This document shows, piece by piece, positions 1 to 7,781 of a stretch of DNA of 32,255 bases; positions within the stretch are counted from its first letter, which is position 1; each line of letters opens with the position of its first letter. This stretch comes from Treponema sp. (lineage in GTDB: Bacteria; Spirochaetota; Spirochaetia; Treponematales; Breznakiellaceae): contig JAIRKH010000069.1 of the NCBI GenBank assembly GCA_031260245.1, positions 1 through 32,255 of the forward strand, written 5' to 3'. A program made the translations under genes and the position numbers. The notes beneath the pieces were generated by a model. The model was not told where the DNA came from, made no database searches, and saw nothing but the letters and a program-made list of their open reading frames with translations.

Positions 1-23
1 TGTCAGACATTCTTGGTATTTAG

Positions 24-60
24 ACAAAAAGAGGGGCGGCGAATATTCGCTGCCCCTCTT
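24..60 (-). terminator. Rho-independent terminator of the lipoprotein gene
   Basis: A near-perfect inverted repeat spans 29-60: arms AAGAGGGGC and GCCCCTCTT, then GCGAA/TTCGC inside, with one mismatch. Read on the minus strand it is followed by TTTTTGTCTAA, a U-rich tail. It lies about 50 bases after the stop of the minus-strand lipoprotein, so it should end that transcript. Confidence 0.85.
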
Positions 61-109
61 GCGTACACTAGGCGCCTTTCTACTCCCTACCGCGCCTTTG
101 TTTATATTT

Positions 110-1768
110 TTAGAATTTGGGCGATTTCTTAATGGTGAAGGACGATATTGTCAAACTGCTGGTAGCTGTTTGGTCTGCTCTCAATTCAAATCCAACAAAC
201 CCATTCAAAGCACCTGCCGCTACGTCTGCAGTAACGATATCTTCCAGGTGGAAAGTTGTAGCTGTAATTCCGTCCGCGTTATATGCGGCTGAATTCCATC
301 CCCAGCTGTCCCAATTCCCCTGCGCAAGGAATTGTTGATAACAAGTCAAATCACTCTCGACGCCTTCAATATCTATGATGATACTATCTCCAACGACGAA
401 AGCGGCGTCAATGCCCAAGTCGGCAAGAGCGACTATGTACTGACTGTCTTGCTCGTCCCGCTGGGTAAGCGTTAAGCTAGTTCCTTCATGCGTATACACC
501 GTGGGCCATACTGCATCAAAGTCAGCGACTCTCACCAATGCGGCCGTGAGGTTCTTGATAGTAGCGGTAACTTCGTTCTGCCAGTAGAATTTCAATTGAG
601 TTATGTTTCCAGCAGTCTCTACATCCCATGTTGCGGAGAAGGTATACTCGCCCGCCGCGCCGCTTTGTCCGCCGAAGCTAGGCCATCCCAAGTCATGTTG
701 CGCCTGTATCCATCCCGGGTCTCCCCCAAAATCAAATTCCGCATAGACAACCAGCCTGTCGCCCACTTCAAAATCTGAATCAGGAGCGGCCGCGAAGGGA
801 AACATCTGCGTATTTTGATTGCCATACTCTGTCGTCGTCGTTAACTCAACCGCCTCCGGGTCTGCTGTAATCAAATAGAAGGCTTGTTCAACGCCGCCCT
901 CGATAACAAGAGGCGGTTCAATAGCGTCGGCGTCCGGCGTTAAGGTAAAGGTCTTGGCGTAAAGGGTGATTTTCTCGGTAAGGTAGGGTGTAACCGCCTG
1001 AACGACAAGAACGTTATTCGCAGAGATAGAGCTTGCGCTATCCGCTATTGTGGTAAAGGATGTTACAGCCGCTGCGCCTTCTTCCGCGTCGTCTTTAGTC
1101 TCGGCGTCGATGCCGTCAGCTTGGGTGAACGCTGTTCCCTTTGCTACGTTGCGGTAATCAATCTGATTGCTCAATGCGGTATAGGCGCTGTTCCATTCAG
1201 ACAGATACAAACGCACAGTTGCGGCATGGTCGGCTTTTGCATCCACGCCAAGAGTCCATGTATGCCCTGTAAGGATTTTACCTGCATCTGCGCCTTTGTC
1301 TTTCACGGGAATGATAAGCTGGTAGTTGTAAATACCGTCAGCGTCTTTGCCGCCATAGGGGTTATAGACTAGCTCTATTTTTTGGCTATATTCCGAATCC
1401 GTTTCAGCATAGGCGTCTTCAAAGATGGGATAAATCGTTATATTCGAATCGATTTTAGTCCCCCCGTCCACCGCGTTTCCAGTGCCGTCCGCTTTGGTGT
1501 TCCATTCCTTGAATTGTTTCTCTGCAGGAATCGCAACTACAGGAGCGGAGCCGCGGCTACCCCAGCTGTCAGGTTCGACGCCTGCAAACGGTAATTTAAG
1601 ACCAAGGATCGCGCCTTTGTTCAAAGTAACGGCCGCGATACTAGAAGCGTCCCCGCCAAAGCTCACTCTTACGGCTTGCGGTCCCTCGTCGTCATCGCCG
1701 CCGCAACTTACGAGCGCTACGCCGAGTGACAGCATGACCGTCAACAATAGCAAAAATGTCTTTTTCAT
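110..1768 (-). CDS. Secreted lipoprotein with InlB-type repeat and two beta-sandwich modules
   Basis: A 552-residue predicted lipoprotein. The N-terminus has a short basic stretch, a hydrophobic run and a lipobox LVSC with Cys at about residue 22, followed by GGDDDEG, so it should be lipidated. The start at 1768 is preferred over the in-frame ATG at 1774 because GGAGA (1776-1780) is 7 bases from the former and 1 from the latter. Residues 37-117 fit a Listeria-Bacteroides (InlB B / Flg_new) repeat, with WNTKADGTG as its core. Residues of roughly 300-430 and 440-552 look like two related beta-sandwich modules: compare FEVGDRLVVYAEF with FVVGDSIIIDIEG, both rich in Trp and Gly, resembling carbohydrate-binding folds. 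No catalytic domain is visible. It is a single-gene unit with its own promoter and terminator. Function is unknown; surface glycan binding or adhesion is a guess. Confidence 0.85.
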   Translation of the reverse strand: MKKTFLLLLTVMLSLGVALVSCGGDDDEGPQAVRVSFGGDASSIAAVTLNKGAILGLKLPFAGVEPDSWGSRGSAPVVAIPAEKQFKEWNTKADGTGNAVDGGTKIDSNITIYPIFEDAYAETDSEYSQKIELVYNPYGGKDADGIYNYQLIIPVKDKGADAGKILTGHTWTLGVDAKADHAATVRLYLSEWNSAYTALSNQIDYRNVAKGTAFTQADGIDAETKDDAEEGAAAVTSFTTIADSASSISANNVLVVQAVTPYLTEKITLYAKTFTLTPDADAIEPPLVIEGGVEQAFYLITADPEAVELTTTTEYGNQNTQMFPFAAAPDSDFEVGDRLVVYAEFDFGGDPGWIQAQHDLGWPSFGGQSGAAGEYTFSATWDVETAGNITQLKFYWQNEVTATIKNLTAALVRVADFDAVWPTVYTHEGTSLTLTQRDEQDSQYIVALADLGIDAAFVVGDSIIIDIEGVESDLTCYQQFLAQGNWDSWGWNSAAYNADGITATTFHLEDIVTADVAAGALNGFVGFELRADQTATSSLTISSFTIKKSPKF

Positions 1769-1968
1769 AAACATTTCTCCATGAAGCTTCGGATGTTTTG
1801 TTCCAAAAGCTTCTTTAAAAATAATATGAGGCGACGAGTAAAACCCAATCGCCTGCTTAACCGGTCACAACGTGAACCGGGAAAAGCCTTAGCAAACGCT
1901 TTCCGCCAGCGCCCAAAACTACGGCGCAACGCGGCGAAGCGTCCTTCCATTCATTTGTATAAATTTAC
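1769..1968 (-). promoter_or_regulatory. Long structured 5' leader of the lipoprotein gene
   Basis: From the predicted transcription start near 1969 to the ATG there are about 200 bases without an ORF. Three inverted repeats are visible: CCGGT/ACCGG with inner CAC/GTG at about 1860-1879; GGCGA/TCGCC at about 1829-1852; and GAAGCTT/AAGCTTC with an inner GGA/TCC pair at about 1783-1813, just before the ribosome site at 1776-1780. I do not recognise a known riboswitch. The leader could carry an operator, an mRNA-stabilising fold or a translation control. Confidence 0.4.
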
Positions 1969-1975
1969 GATTTTC

Positions 1976-2003
1976 AGTATAATATAAATATCGTCCTTGT
2001 CAA
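1976..2003 (-). promoter_or_regulatory. Sigma-70 type promoter for the lipoprotein gene
   Basis: On the minus strand TTGACA (2003-1998) and TATACT (1981-1976) are separated by 16 bases, an almost consensus pair. It is the only clear promoter upstream of the lipoprotein and also lies just beyond the 3' end of tsaB, which makes the lipoprotein an independent unit. The rest of the gap, 2004-2117, shows no strong tsaB terminator. Confidence 0.75.
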
Positions 2004-2117
2004 TAAGAAATAGTAGAAAATACGGATGATTTTAGCGCCTGCAACAATATCTCCCTAACAAAAACTTTCTTTAATATATAACACGAAACCGCGGCTGACG
2101 GCTTTAGGGAATTGAAC

Positions 2118-2789
2118 CTATGTCCGGGACAGCTCCGCATCGCTCTTCCGTATGTAGACCGGGCCCGCAAACAACGCCGCATCGTCTATATGCGCCTCCG
2201 CAAGCGCGAGCATCTCTCGCGCAAAGCCTCGTCTGAGGTCTTTGGCCAGGGAGATTTTGTTCCGCGTCAACGGCGCCAGTTGGGGTAGGAGCAAAGTCGC
2301 GTCTTGACCAGTCAACAAAACGTCGAGCCGTCCGTCCGCATCCGTTTCGTGGATAGCCTCCGCTATACGACGCGGCTCCGCGTCCATATCTTGGGAAACG
2401 CGCTCGCCGTTCTTAAACAAGGCGCAGAAAAAGGCGCGTTTCTTGGCGTCAAGCGTGGGAACGACGATTCCACGCCAGTCCGAGTAGGGGTAAGCCATAC
2501 AATCAAGGGTCGGAACCGCGGCGATTTTGCATCCCGCGCTAAGGCTGACGCCCTTTGCGGTCGCAAACGCTATGCGTAAGCCTGTGAACGACCCCGGACC
2601 CTTCATGCACGCAATTACGTCTACGTCTTTCGGCGAAATACTTGCGTTTTTAAGAAGCGTATCCACAGAAGTTAGGAGAATCTCCGAATGGCGGGCGCCC
2701 GCGTCCGCTTCAAAATACCACGCGTTCTTATCCGTCGCAAGCGCAACCGATAAAACAGCCGCCGCCGTGTCTATCGCTAGAATATTCAT
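2118..2789 (-). CDS. tsaB: tRNA threonylcarbamoyladenosine biosynthesis protein TsaB
   Basis: A 223-residue protein of usual TsaB length. TsaB is the inactive partner that binds TsaD and supports transfer of threonylcarbamoyl to A37 of ANN-decoding tRNAs in the cytoplasm. The ASKHA-fold start MNILAIDTAAAVLSVAL and the family signature GPGSFTGLR at residues 64-72 followed by AFATAKGVSLS are clear. The ATG at 2789 overlaps the TGA of tsaC (shared ATGA), with AGGAGG a few bases upstream inside tsaC, so the two are translationally coupled. TsaD and TsaE, the other partners, are not in this window. Confidence 0.95.
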   Translation of the reverse strand: MNILAIDTAAAVLSVALATDKNAWYFEADAGARHSEILLTSVDTLLKNASISPKDVDVIACMKGPGSFTGLRIAFATAKGVSLSAGCKIAAVPTLDCMAYPYSDWRGIVVPTLDAKKRAFFCALFKNGERVSQDMDAEPRRIAEAIHETDADGRLDVLLTGQDATLLLPQLAPLTRNKISLAKDLRRGFAREMLALAEAHIDDAALFAGPVYIRKSDAELSRT

Positions 2790-3811
2790 CGCGCCTCCTG
2801 TTGGTCTGTTCCGCGAATGGACGCCCGCGAGAGTCTGTCGTTTATCGCCGCGCCAAGACCGCTTTTGGGCGCTCTCTGCGCGTAAATAAAGCCAGCGGAT
2901 AATCTGTCGATTCGGTGGAGAACGTCAAAAAGATTGGCGGCCGCCTCCGCGCAGTCGCCGCTCTTGGAAAGGGCGAACCCGTCAACCACGCCCGATTCTT
3001 CGCGCGTCTCCTCGTCAAAGAATAGGTAAACGTCCGCTTCTTTGCCGGACGCGGACTGGCGAAGCATCTCGTCCCGCGTCAAAAGAACGAGGGGAGTCTT
3101 CGGCGCGTAATGGCTCTTCAACATTCCAGGCGACCGCAACGCGTCGGCTTCCTCCGTTTCGGTTTCTGTTTTCCCTACTTTTCCTATGAGTTCTTCGATT
3201 CTTTCGCGCGGCGTTCCCCCCGGACGGAGTAGGCGGACTGGTTCTTGGGTAAGGTCCAAAACTGTGGATTCGACGCCTATGTCCGCAGGGCCCGCGTCGA
3301 CGATGAAATCAATTTCGTCTCCCAAGAGTTCTTCGACGTGTTCGGCGCGGGTAGGACTTAAATACCCGAAGGGGTTCGCGCTTGGCGCTGCGATCGCGCC
3401 GGTCGAATACGCGATGAGTTTTCTGGCGACGGGATGGGAAGGGAGCCTGACCGCAACCGTGTTCAGTCCGCTTGTGGCTAAATCCGGAACTTCCGGGCGT
3501 TTAGGGAGAACAATGGTGAGGGGGCCGGGCCACAGAGTTTCGCTCAAGAGGGCGACTTTTTCCCGTAGGGAGCGTGGGAGCGCGCCTCTGTTCGCCACAC
3601 GGTCGAGCGCGTCGATTTCCGCGATGTGGATGATGAGCGGGTCAAAACGAGGGCGTTTCTTCGCCTTGAAAATCCGCGCCAAAGCGGATTTGTTAAAGCC
3701 GTCTCCTCCCAATCCGTAAACGGTTTCCGTGGGGAACGCCGCGAGCAGTCCGTCTTTGAGGGCTTGCCCGGCCGTGCGTAAATCAGCGTCGCTTGAAGAT
3801 AATTTTTTCAT
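2786..3811 (-). CDS. tsaC: L-threonylcarbamoyladenylate synthase, Sua5 type
   Basis: A 341-residue two-domain enzyme that makes threonylcarbamoyl-AMP from threonine, bicarbonate and ATP, the first step of t6A formation. The YrdC domain (about residues 10-200) shows FPTETVYGLGG, KAKKRPRFDPLIIHI, PSANPFGYLSPT and STVLDLTQEPVRLLRPGG. The C-terminal region (about 210-335) matches the extra Sua5 domain, so this is the long Sua5 form rather than short TsaC. It couples to tsaB by ATGA overlap, which groups two steps of one pathway. Oddly, no Shine-Dalgarno precedes the ATG at 3811, and the terminator of the upstream nifJ-type gene ends only about 10-20 bases before it. No other in-frame start fits the domain. 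Confidence 0.93.
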   Translation of the reverse strand: MKKLSSSDADLRTAGQALKDGLLAAFPTETVYGLGGDGFNKSALARIFKAKKRPRFDPLIIHIAEIDALDRVANRGALPRSLREKVALLSETLWPGPLTIVLPKRPEVPDLATSGLNTVAVRLPSHPVARKLIAYSTGAIAAPSANPFGYLSPTRAEHVEELLGDEIDFIVDAGPADIGVESTVLDLTQEPVRLLRPGGTPRERIEELIGKVGKTETETEEADALRSPGMLKSHYAPKTPLVLLTRDEMLRQSASGKEADVYLFFDEETREESGVVDGFALSKSGDCAEAAANLFDVLHRIDRLSAGFIYAQRAPKSGLGAAINDRLSRASIRGTDQQEAR

Positions 3812-3817
3812 GGTTAA

Positions 3818-3851
3818 TAAAAATATAAAAACCGCCCTCCGAAGAGGGCGG
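3818..3851 (-). terminator. Rho-independent terminator of the pyruvate oxidoreductase gene
   Basis: On the minus strand ACCGCCCTC/GAGGGCGGT forms a stem with a TTCG-type tetraloop region (3831-3851), followed by TTTTTATATTTTT (down to about 3818). It lies 10 bases past the stop at 3861 and ends just before the tsaC start, so tsaC either has its own weak promoter inside it or depends on readthrough. Confidence 0.9.
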
Positions 3852-3860
3852 TAAAGGAGA

Positions 3861-6800
3861 TTAGAACGGTCGTTCCGCTAGATACTTGTATTCTTTCAGC
3901 GCGCGTTCCGCCGTCGCTTTGGCTTTGGCGAGCAAAGCGTCCGCGCGGTCGGGCGACGCCGCTTTGAGGCTCTTGAAGCGCACTTCTTTGTACATAAAGT
4001 CCTCAATGGAGGTTGTCGGGTCTTTGGAGTCGAGCTGGAACGGGTTTTTGCCTTGGTCTTTGAGCCGCGGGTCGTAGCGGTAAAGGGGCCACAAGCCGGA
4101 CGTAACCACCGCTTTTTGCTGGTCGAGACCCTTGGACATATCAATACCGTGGTTGATGCAGTGAGAGTAGGCTATGATGATGGAGGGTCCGTCGTAGGCT
4201 TCAGCTTCGCGGAACGCCTTAATGGTCTGGGTCATGTTCGCGCCCATGGCGACTTTCGCCACATAGACGTAGCCGTAACTCATAGCGATAGCGCCCAGGT
4301 CCTTTTTGGAGATTTCCTTACCGGCCGCCGCGAATTTAGCGATGGCGCCGATGGGAGTCGCTTTGCTCATCTGTCCGCCCGTGTTCGAGTAGACCTCGGT
4401 GTCAAGGCAGAGGATGTTGACGTTGCGCCCCGAAGCGATTACATGGTCAAGCCCGCCGAAGCCGATGTCGTAAGCCCAACCGTCCCCGCCTAAAATCCAC
4501 ACGGACCGCTTGATAAAATGATCCGCAAGGGAGAGGAGGTTTTTTGCGGCGGGACTATCGTTTTGCGCGAGAGCCGCCTTTAGCGCGTCTACGTTCTTGC
4601 GCTGTTCCTCGATAGCCGCGTCTTCTGTGTTTGCGAGAATCTTGTCAATCAGCGCGGTTTCGACGCCTTCGGCCTTCGCCGCAAGCGCTACTTCGCGGGC
4701 GTGTTCGGCTAGTTTGTCGCTGGTGAGGCGCATACCGTAACCGAATTCAGCCGCATCCTCGAACAGGCTGTTGGACCACGCGGGGCCCCGCCCGTCCGCG
4801 CGCTGGGCGTAGGGCGTCGTTGGCAAATTGCCCCCGTAGATAGAGGAACAACCGGTCGCGTTGGCGATGACAGCGCGGTCCCCGAAGAGTTGCGATAAGA
4901 GTTTGACGTAGGGCGTCTCGCCGCACCCGCCGCACGCGCCGGAGAACTCGAAGAGCGGACGTTTGAACGCAAGCCCCTTCATCCCGTTGAGATTGAGGGT
5001 TTCAGTTGGAACTTCCGGCAGGCTTTGGAAGTACGCCCACGCCGCGGATTGTTCTCTCTGGTACGCGGGGTCGTCGGCGTAAGGGACGAAGGAAAGCGCC
5101 TTTTTCTCCATCGTGGGCTTGGACATGGGGCAGGTACTGATGCACAGCCCGCAATCCATGCAGTCTTGAGCGGAAATCGTCAACGCGACTTTCTTACCCG
5201 CTTCCGGTTTCGGCTTGATTGCCGCGGTTTTGAATCCGGTAGGCGCTTTGGATGCCTGCTCGTCGGTGAGCGTCTTCATACGGATGCACGCATGGGAGCA
5301 AACGAAAGAACATTGTCCGCACTGGATACACACAGTTGGGTTCCACGTCGGCACCCGCTCCGCGACGCCGCGCTTCTCGTATTGGGTTGTGGCTGTCGGG
5401 AAGGCGCCGTCCTCTGGCAGTTTGGACACTGGCAGTTTGTCGCCTTCCTGAATGGACATAGCGCCGAGAACTTCCCGAATCCACGGGTCTTTGGAAGTTT
5501 CAAACGGCTTTTTGATGTGGTTATCGCCTTCGATTGATTGCGGATATTTTACTTCCTCAACCGCGGAGAGCGCGGCGTCGATGGTGTTGTAGTTCTTTTG
5601 AACGACGTCGTCGCCTTTTTTGCCGTAGGATTTCTTGACGAATTTCTTCATATATTCAACCGCGTGGGATTCTTCGAGAACGCCGGAGATTTTGAAGTAA
5701 GCGGCTTGCATGACCGTGTTGATACGGTTGCCCATGCCTGCTTTGAGCGCGATTTCCGCCGCGTTGATGACGTAGAACTTGAGTTTATTGTCGATGATGC
5801 GTTTTTGTACTTCGACGGGTAATTCCTTCCACACCTCCGCCGCGCCAAACGGGCTGTTCAACAGGAAGACGCCGCCGCTCTTGATATTCGCCAGCATATC
5901 GTAAGTTTCAATATACGAGAATTTATGACACGCGAGGAAGTCCGCTTTGGTGATGAGGTAGGGGCGGCGTATGGAGTTCTTGCCGAAACGCAGGTGCGAA
6001 ACGGTGAAGCCGCCGGATTTCTTCGAGTCGTATGAGAAATAGGCTTGCGCGGAAAGCTCCGGCTTCGCGTCGCCGATGATTTTGATGGAGTTCTTGTTTG
6101 CGCCGACCGTGCCGTCCGAACCGAGTCCATAGAACATGGCTTCGTTCATGCCTTCTTCGCTTAAGATGAAAGATTCGTCTACGTCGAGGCTCTTACCGGA
6201 AACGTCGTCGACGATGCCGACTACGAAGTTGGCTATTTTCTTGCCGGAGAGGTTGTCAAAGACCGCCTTGACCTGCGCGGGCGTGAATTCTTTAGAGCCC
6301 AAACCGTAGCGTCCTCCGACGATGAGGGGTTGGATTTCCTTGCGCGAAGCAAAGGCTTCCACGACGTCTAGGTAGAGCGGCTCGCCGTTTGAGCCGGGTT
6401 CCTTGGTTCGGTCAAGCACGGCGATAGCTTTGACGGTTTTTGGAAGTACCGCGTCGAGGTGTTTCACCGAGAAGGGTCTGTAGAGACGAACTTTCAGCAA
6501 TCCGACTTTTTCGCCATTGCCTTGGAGATATTCGACCGTTTCCTCGACCGTTTCCGCGCCGGATCCCATGATTACGATGACTTTTTCCGCGTCCGGAGCG
6601 CCGAAATAGTCAAAAAGACGGTATTGTCTGCCGGTGAGTTTGGCGAATTTATCCATCTCTTCCTGCACAATCGCCGGAACCGCGTCATAGTATCTGTTGA
6701 CTCCTTCACGGCTCTGGAAATAAGTATCCGGGTTCTGCGCCGTCCCGCGTATCTGCGGGGCTTCTGGCGTGAGTCCACGCTTGCGGTGCGCGTGTACGAG

Positions 6801-7397
6801 TTCGTCGCTGACGAGCGCTTTCATCGTTTCCTGTGAAACTTCCTCGATTTTCTGCAACTCGTGGGACGTTCTGAAGCCGTCGAAGAAGTGAAGGAACGGC
6901 ACGCGGGAGCGTAGGGTGGATAAATGCGCGATGGTCGCCAGGTCCATGACTTCCTGCACACTGTTGGACGCGAGCAGCGCCCACCCGGTTTGGCGGCAAG
7001 CCATCACGTCTTGATGGTCACCGAAGATGGACAGGGAGCTTGCGGCTATTGCGCGCGCCGCTATATGGAACACGGTGGAGGTGAGTTCGCCGGCGATTTT
7101 GTACATATTGGGAATCATCAGGAGGAGTCCCTGAGACGCTGTGAAGGTAGACGAAAGCGCCCCTGTGGTGAGAGCGCCGTGAACGGCTCCTGCCGCGCCC
7201 GCTTCGCTCTGCATTTCGACAACCTGCGGGATGGTTCCCCACAAGTTTTCCCTGCCCTGCGCGGAGAGTTCGTCGCAAACTTCTCCCATGGGGCTTGACG
7301 GCGTTATAGGGTATATGGCGATAACTTCGCTTAAAGCGTGAGCTACCTGACCTGCCGCTGTGTTCCCGTCAATCATAATCATGTTTTTTTCAGACAT
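3861..7397 (-). CDS. nifJ: Pyruvate:ferredoxin (flavodoxin) oxidoreductase, single-chain
   Basis: A full-length 1178-residue homodimeric-type PFOR. It oxidises pyruvate with CoA to acetyl-CoA and CO2 and reduces ferredoxin, a central step in anaerobic energy metabolism in the cytoplasm. Seen in order: the N-terminal pyruvate-binding domain with YPITPSSPMGE near residue 30; a transketolase-like middle region; two ferredoxin-type 4Fe-4S motifs, CIQCGQCSFVC near 690 and CMDCGLCISTCP near 745; and the C-terminal TPP domain with ACGGCGETPY, GDGWAYDIG near 970 and NTGGQ near 1006. The ATG at 7397 has AGAGG 6 bases upstream. It is monocistronic with a strong terminator. No key residue seems missing. 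The gene symbol nifJ is the usual database name; por is also used. Confidence 0.97.
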   Translation of the reverse strand: MSEKNMIMIDGNTAAGQVAHALSEVIAIYPITPSSPMGEVCDELSAQGRENLWGTIPQVVEMQSEAGAAGAVHGALTTGALSSTFTASQGLLLMIPNMYKIAGELTSTVFHIAARAIAASSLSIFGDHQDVMACRQTGWALLASNSVQEVMDLATIAHLSTLRSRVPFLHFFDGFRTSHELQKIEEVSQETMKALVSDELVHAHRKRGLTPEAPQIRGTAQNPDTYFQSREGVNRYYDAVPAIVQEEMDKFAKLTGRQYRLFDYFGAPDAEKVIVIMGSGAETVEETVEYLQGNGEKVGLLKVRLYRPFSVKHLDAVLPKTVKAIAVLDRTKEPGSNGEPLYLDVVEAFASRKEIQPLIVGGRYGLGSKEFTPAQVKAVFDNLSGKKIANFVVGIVDDVSGKSLDVDESFILSEEGMNEAMFYGLGSDGTVGANKNSIKIIGDAKPELSAQAYFSYDSKKSGGFTVSHLRFGKNSIRRPYLITKADFLACHKFSYIETYDMLANIKSGGVFLLNSPFGAAEVWKELPVEVQKRIIDNKLKFYVINAAEIALKAGMGNRINTVMQAAYFKISGVLEESHAVEYMKKFVKKSYGKKGDDVVQKNYNTIDAALSAVEEVKYPQSIEGDNHIKKPFETSKDPWIREVLGAMSIQEGDKLPVSKLPEDGAFPTATTQYEKRGVAERVPTWNPTVCIQCGQCSFVCSHACIRMKTLTDEQASKAPTGFKTAAIKPKPEAGKKVALTISAQDCMDCGLCISTCPMSKPTMEKKALSFVPYADDPAYQREQSAAWAYFQSLPEVPTETLNLNGMKGLAFKRPLFEFSGACGGCGETPYVKLLSQLFGDRAVIANATGCSSIYGGNLPTTPYAQRADGRGPAWSNSLFEDAAEFGYGMRLTSDKLAEHAREVALAAKAEGVETALIDKILANTEDAAIEEQRKNVDALKAALAQNDSPAAKNLLSLADHFIKRSVWILGGDGWAYDIGFGGLDHVIASGRNVNILCLDTEVYSNTGGQMSKATPIGAIAKFAAAGKEISKKDLGAIAMSYGYVYVAKVAMGANMTQTIKAFREAEAYDGPSIIIAYSHCINHGIDMSKGLDQQKAVVTSGLWPLYRYDPRLKDQGKNPFQLDSKDPTTSIEDFMYKEVRFKSLKAASPDRADALLAKAKATAERALKEYKYLAERPF

Positions 7398-7430
7398 TCT
7401 ATGCCTCTTTCAATGTAGAATGAACCGCAA

Positions 7431-7449
7431 AATACGGACCGCCCGTATT
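7431..7449. repeat. Perfect inverted repeat upstream of the pyruvate oxidoreductase gene
   Basis: AATACGG, five bases, CCGTATT: 7-bp arms, 34 bases before the nifJ-type start. It sits between the possible promoter at 7500-7528 and the ATG, so it could be an operator or a leader hairpin. No known binding-site consensus is recognised. Confidence 0.45.
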
Positions 7450-7499
7450 CTACGCAACTAACCTGAATCAACGCTACGGCGCTTTTTAGGTTATGTTTA

Positions 7500-7528
7500 T
7501 TTATATACCGAAACGAAGAAAGTAACAA
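7500..7528 (-). promoter_or_regulatory. Possible promoter for the pyruvate oxidoreductase gene
   Basis: Minus strand TTGTTA (7528-7523), 17 bases, TATAAA (7505-7500). Moderate match; another weaker pair starting TTGATT lies closer to the gene. The remainder of the 7398-7781 gap holds only this, the inverted repeat at 7431-7449 and the exporter promoter; no ORF with coding features is seen. Confidence 0.45.
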
Positions 7529-7717
7529 GAGGGTTCTAAAATATATCCTTGAGTTTCTATGACATTCCATACCCGCCCATAAGGAAAACAAGCCATGTTT
7601 GACTATACCTGCGTATAGCGAAGACAGATAGTATATCAAACTACGCTTGTTATGAAGCCATTAAAAGGCGAAGCTTGTAAACATGATAAAAAAAGTAATA
7701 TTTTTTTAAAAAACCTT

Positions 7718-7746
7718 TTGACATTTTATCATAAACATGATAAAAT
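7718..7746 (+). promoter_or_regulatory. Promoter of the ABC exporter operon with embedded palindromic operator
   Basis: TTGACA (7718-7723), 17 bases, TAAAAT (7741-7746). The spacer and -10 are covered by a perfect inverted repeat: arm ATTTTATCAT (7723-7732), centre AAAC, arm ATGATAAAAT (7737-7746). A repressor bound here would occlude RNA polymerase. A copy of the right half, TAAACATGATAAAA, also occurs at about 7678-7691, so a second weaker site is possible. AGGAGG at 7771-7776 sits 5 bases before the ATG. No regulator gene lies nearby in this window. Confidence 0.75.
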
Positions 7747-7781
7747 AAGTCATATATATCTATATAATTCAGGAGGTTCTT

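Noticed and set aside
1781-1987. Short plus- and minus-strand frames rich in Arg and Lys in the lipoprotein leader
   Set aside because: No ribosome site or conserved pattern; composition reflects GC-rich hairpins.
2090-2125. T-loop-like GGTTCAATTCC on the minus strand, as in a tRNA or tmRNA 3' end
   Set aside because: The flanking stem does not pair beyond two base pairs, there is no acceptor stem or anticodon arm, and it lies at the tsaB stop.
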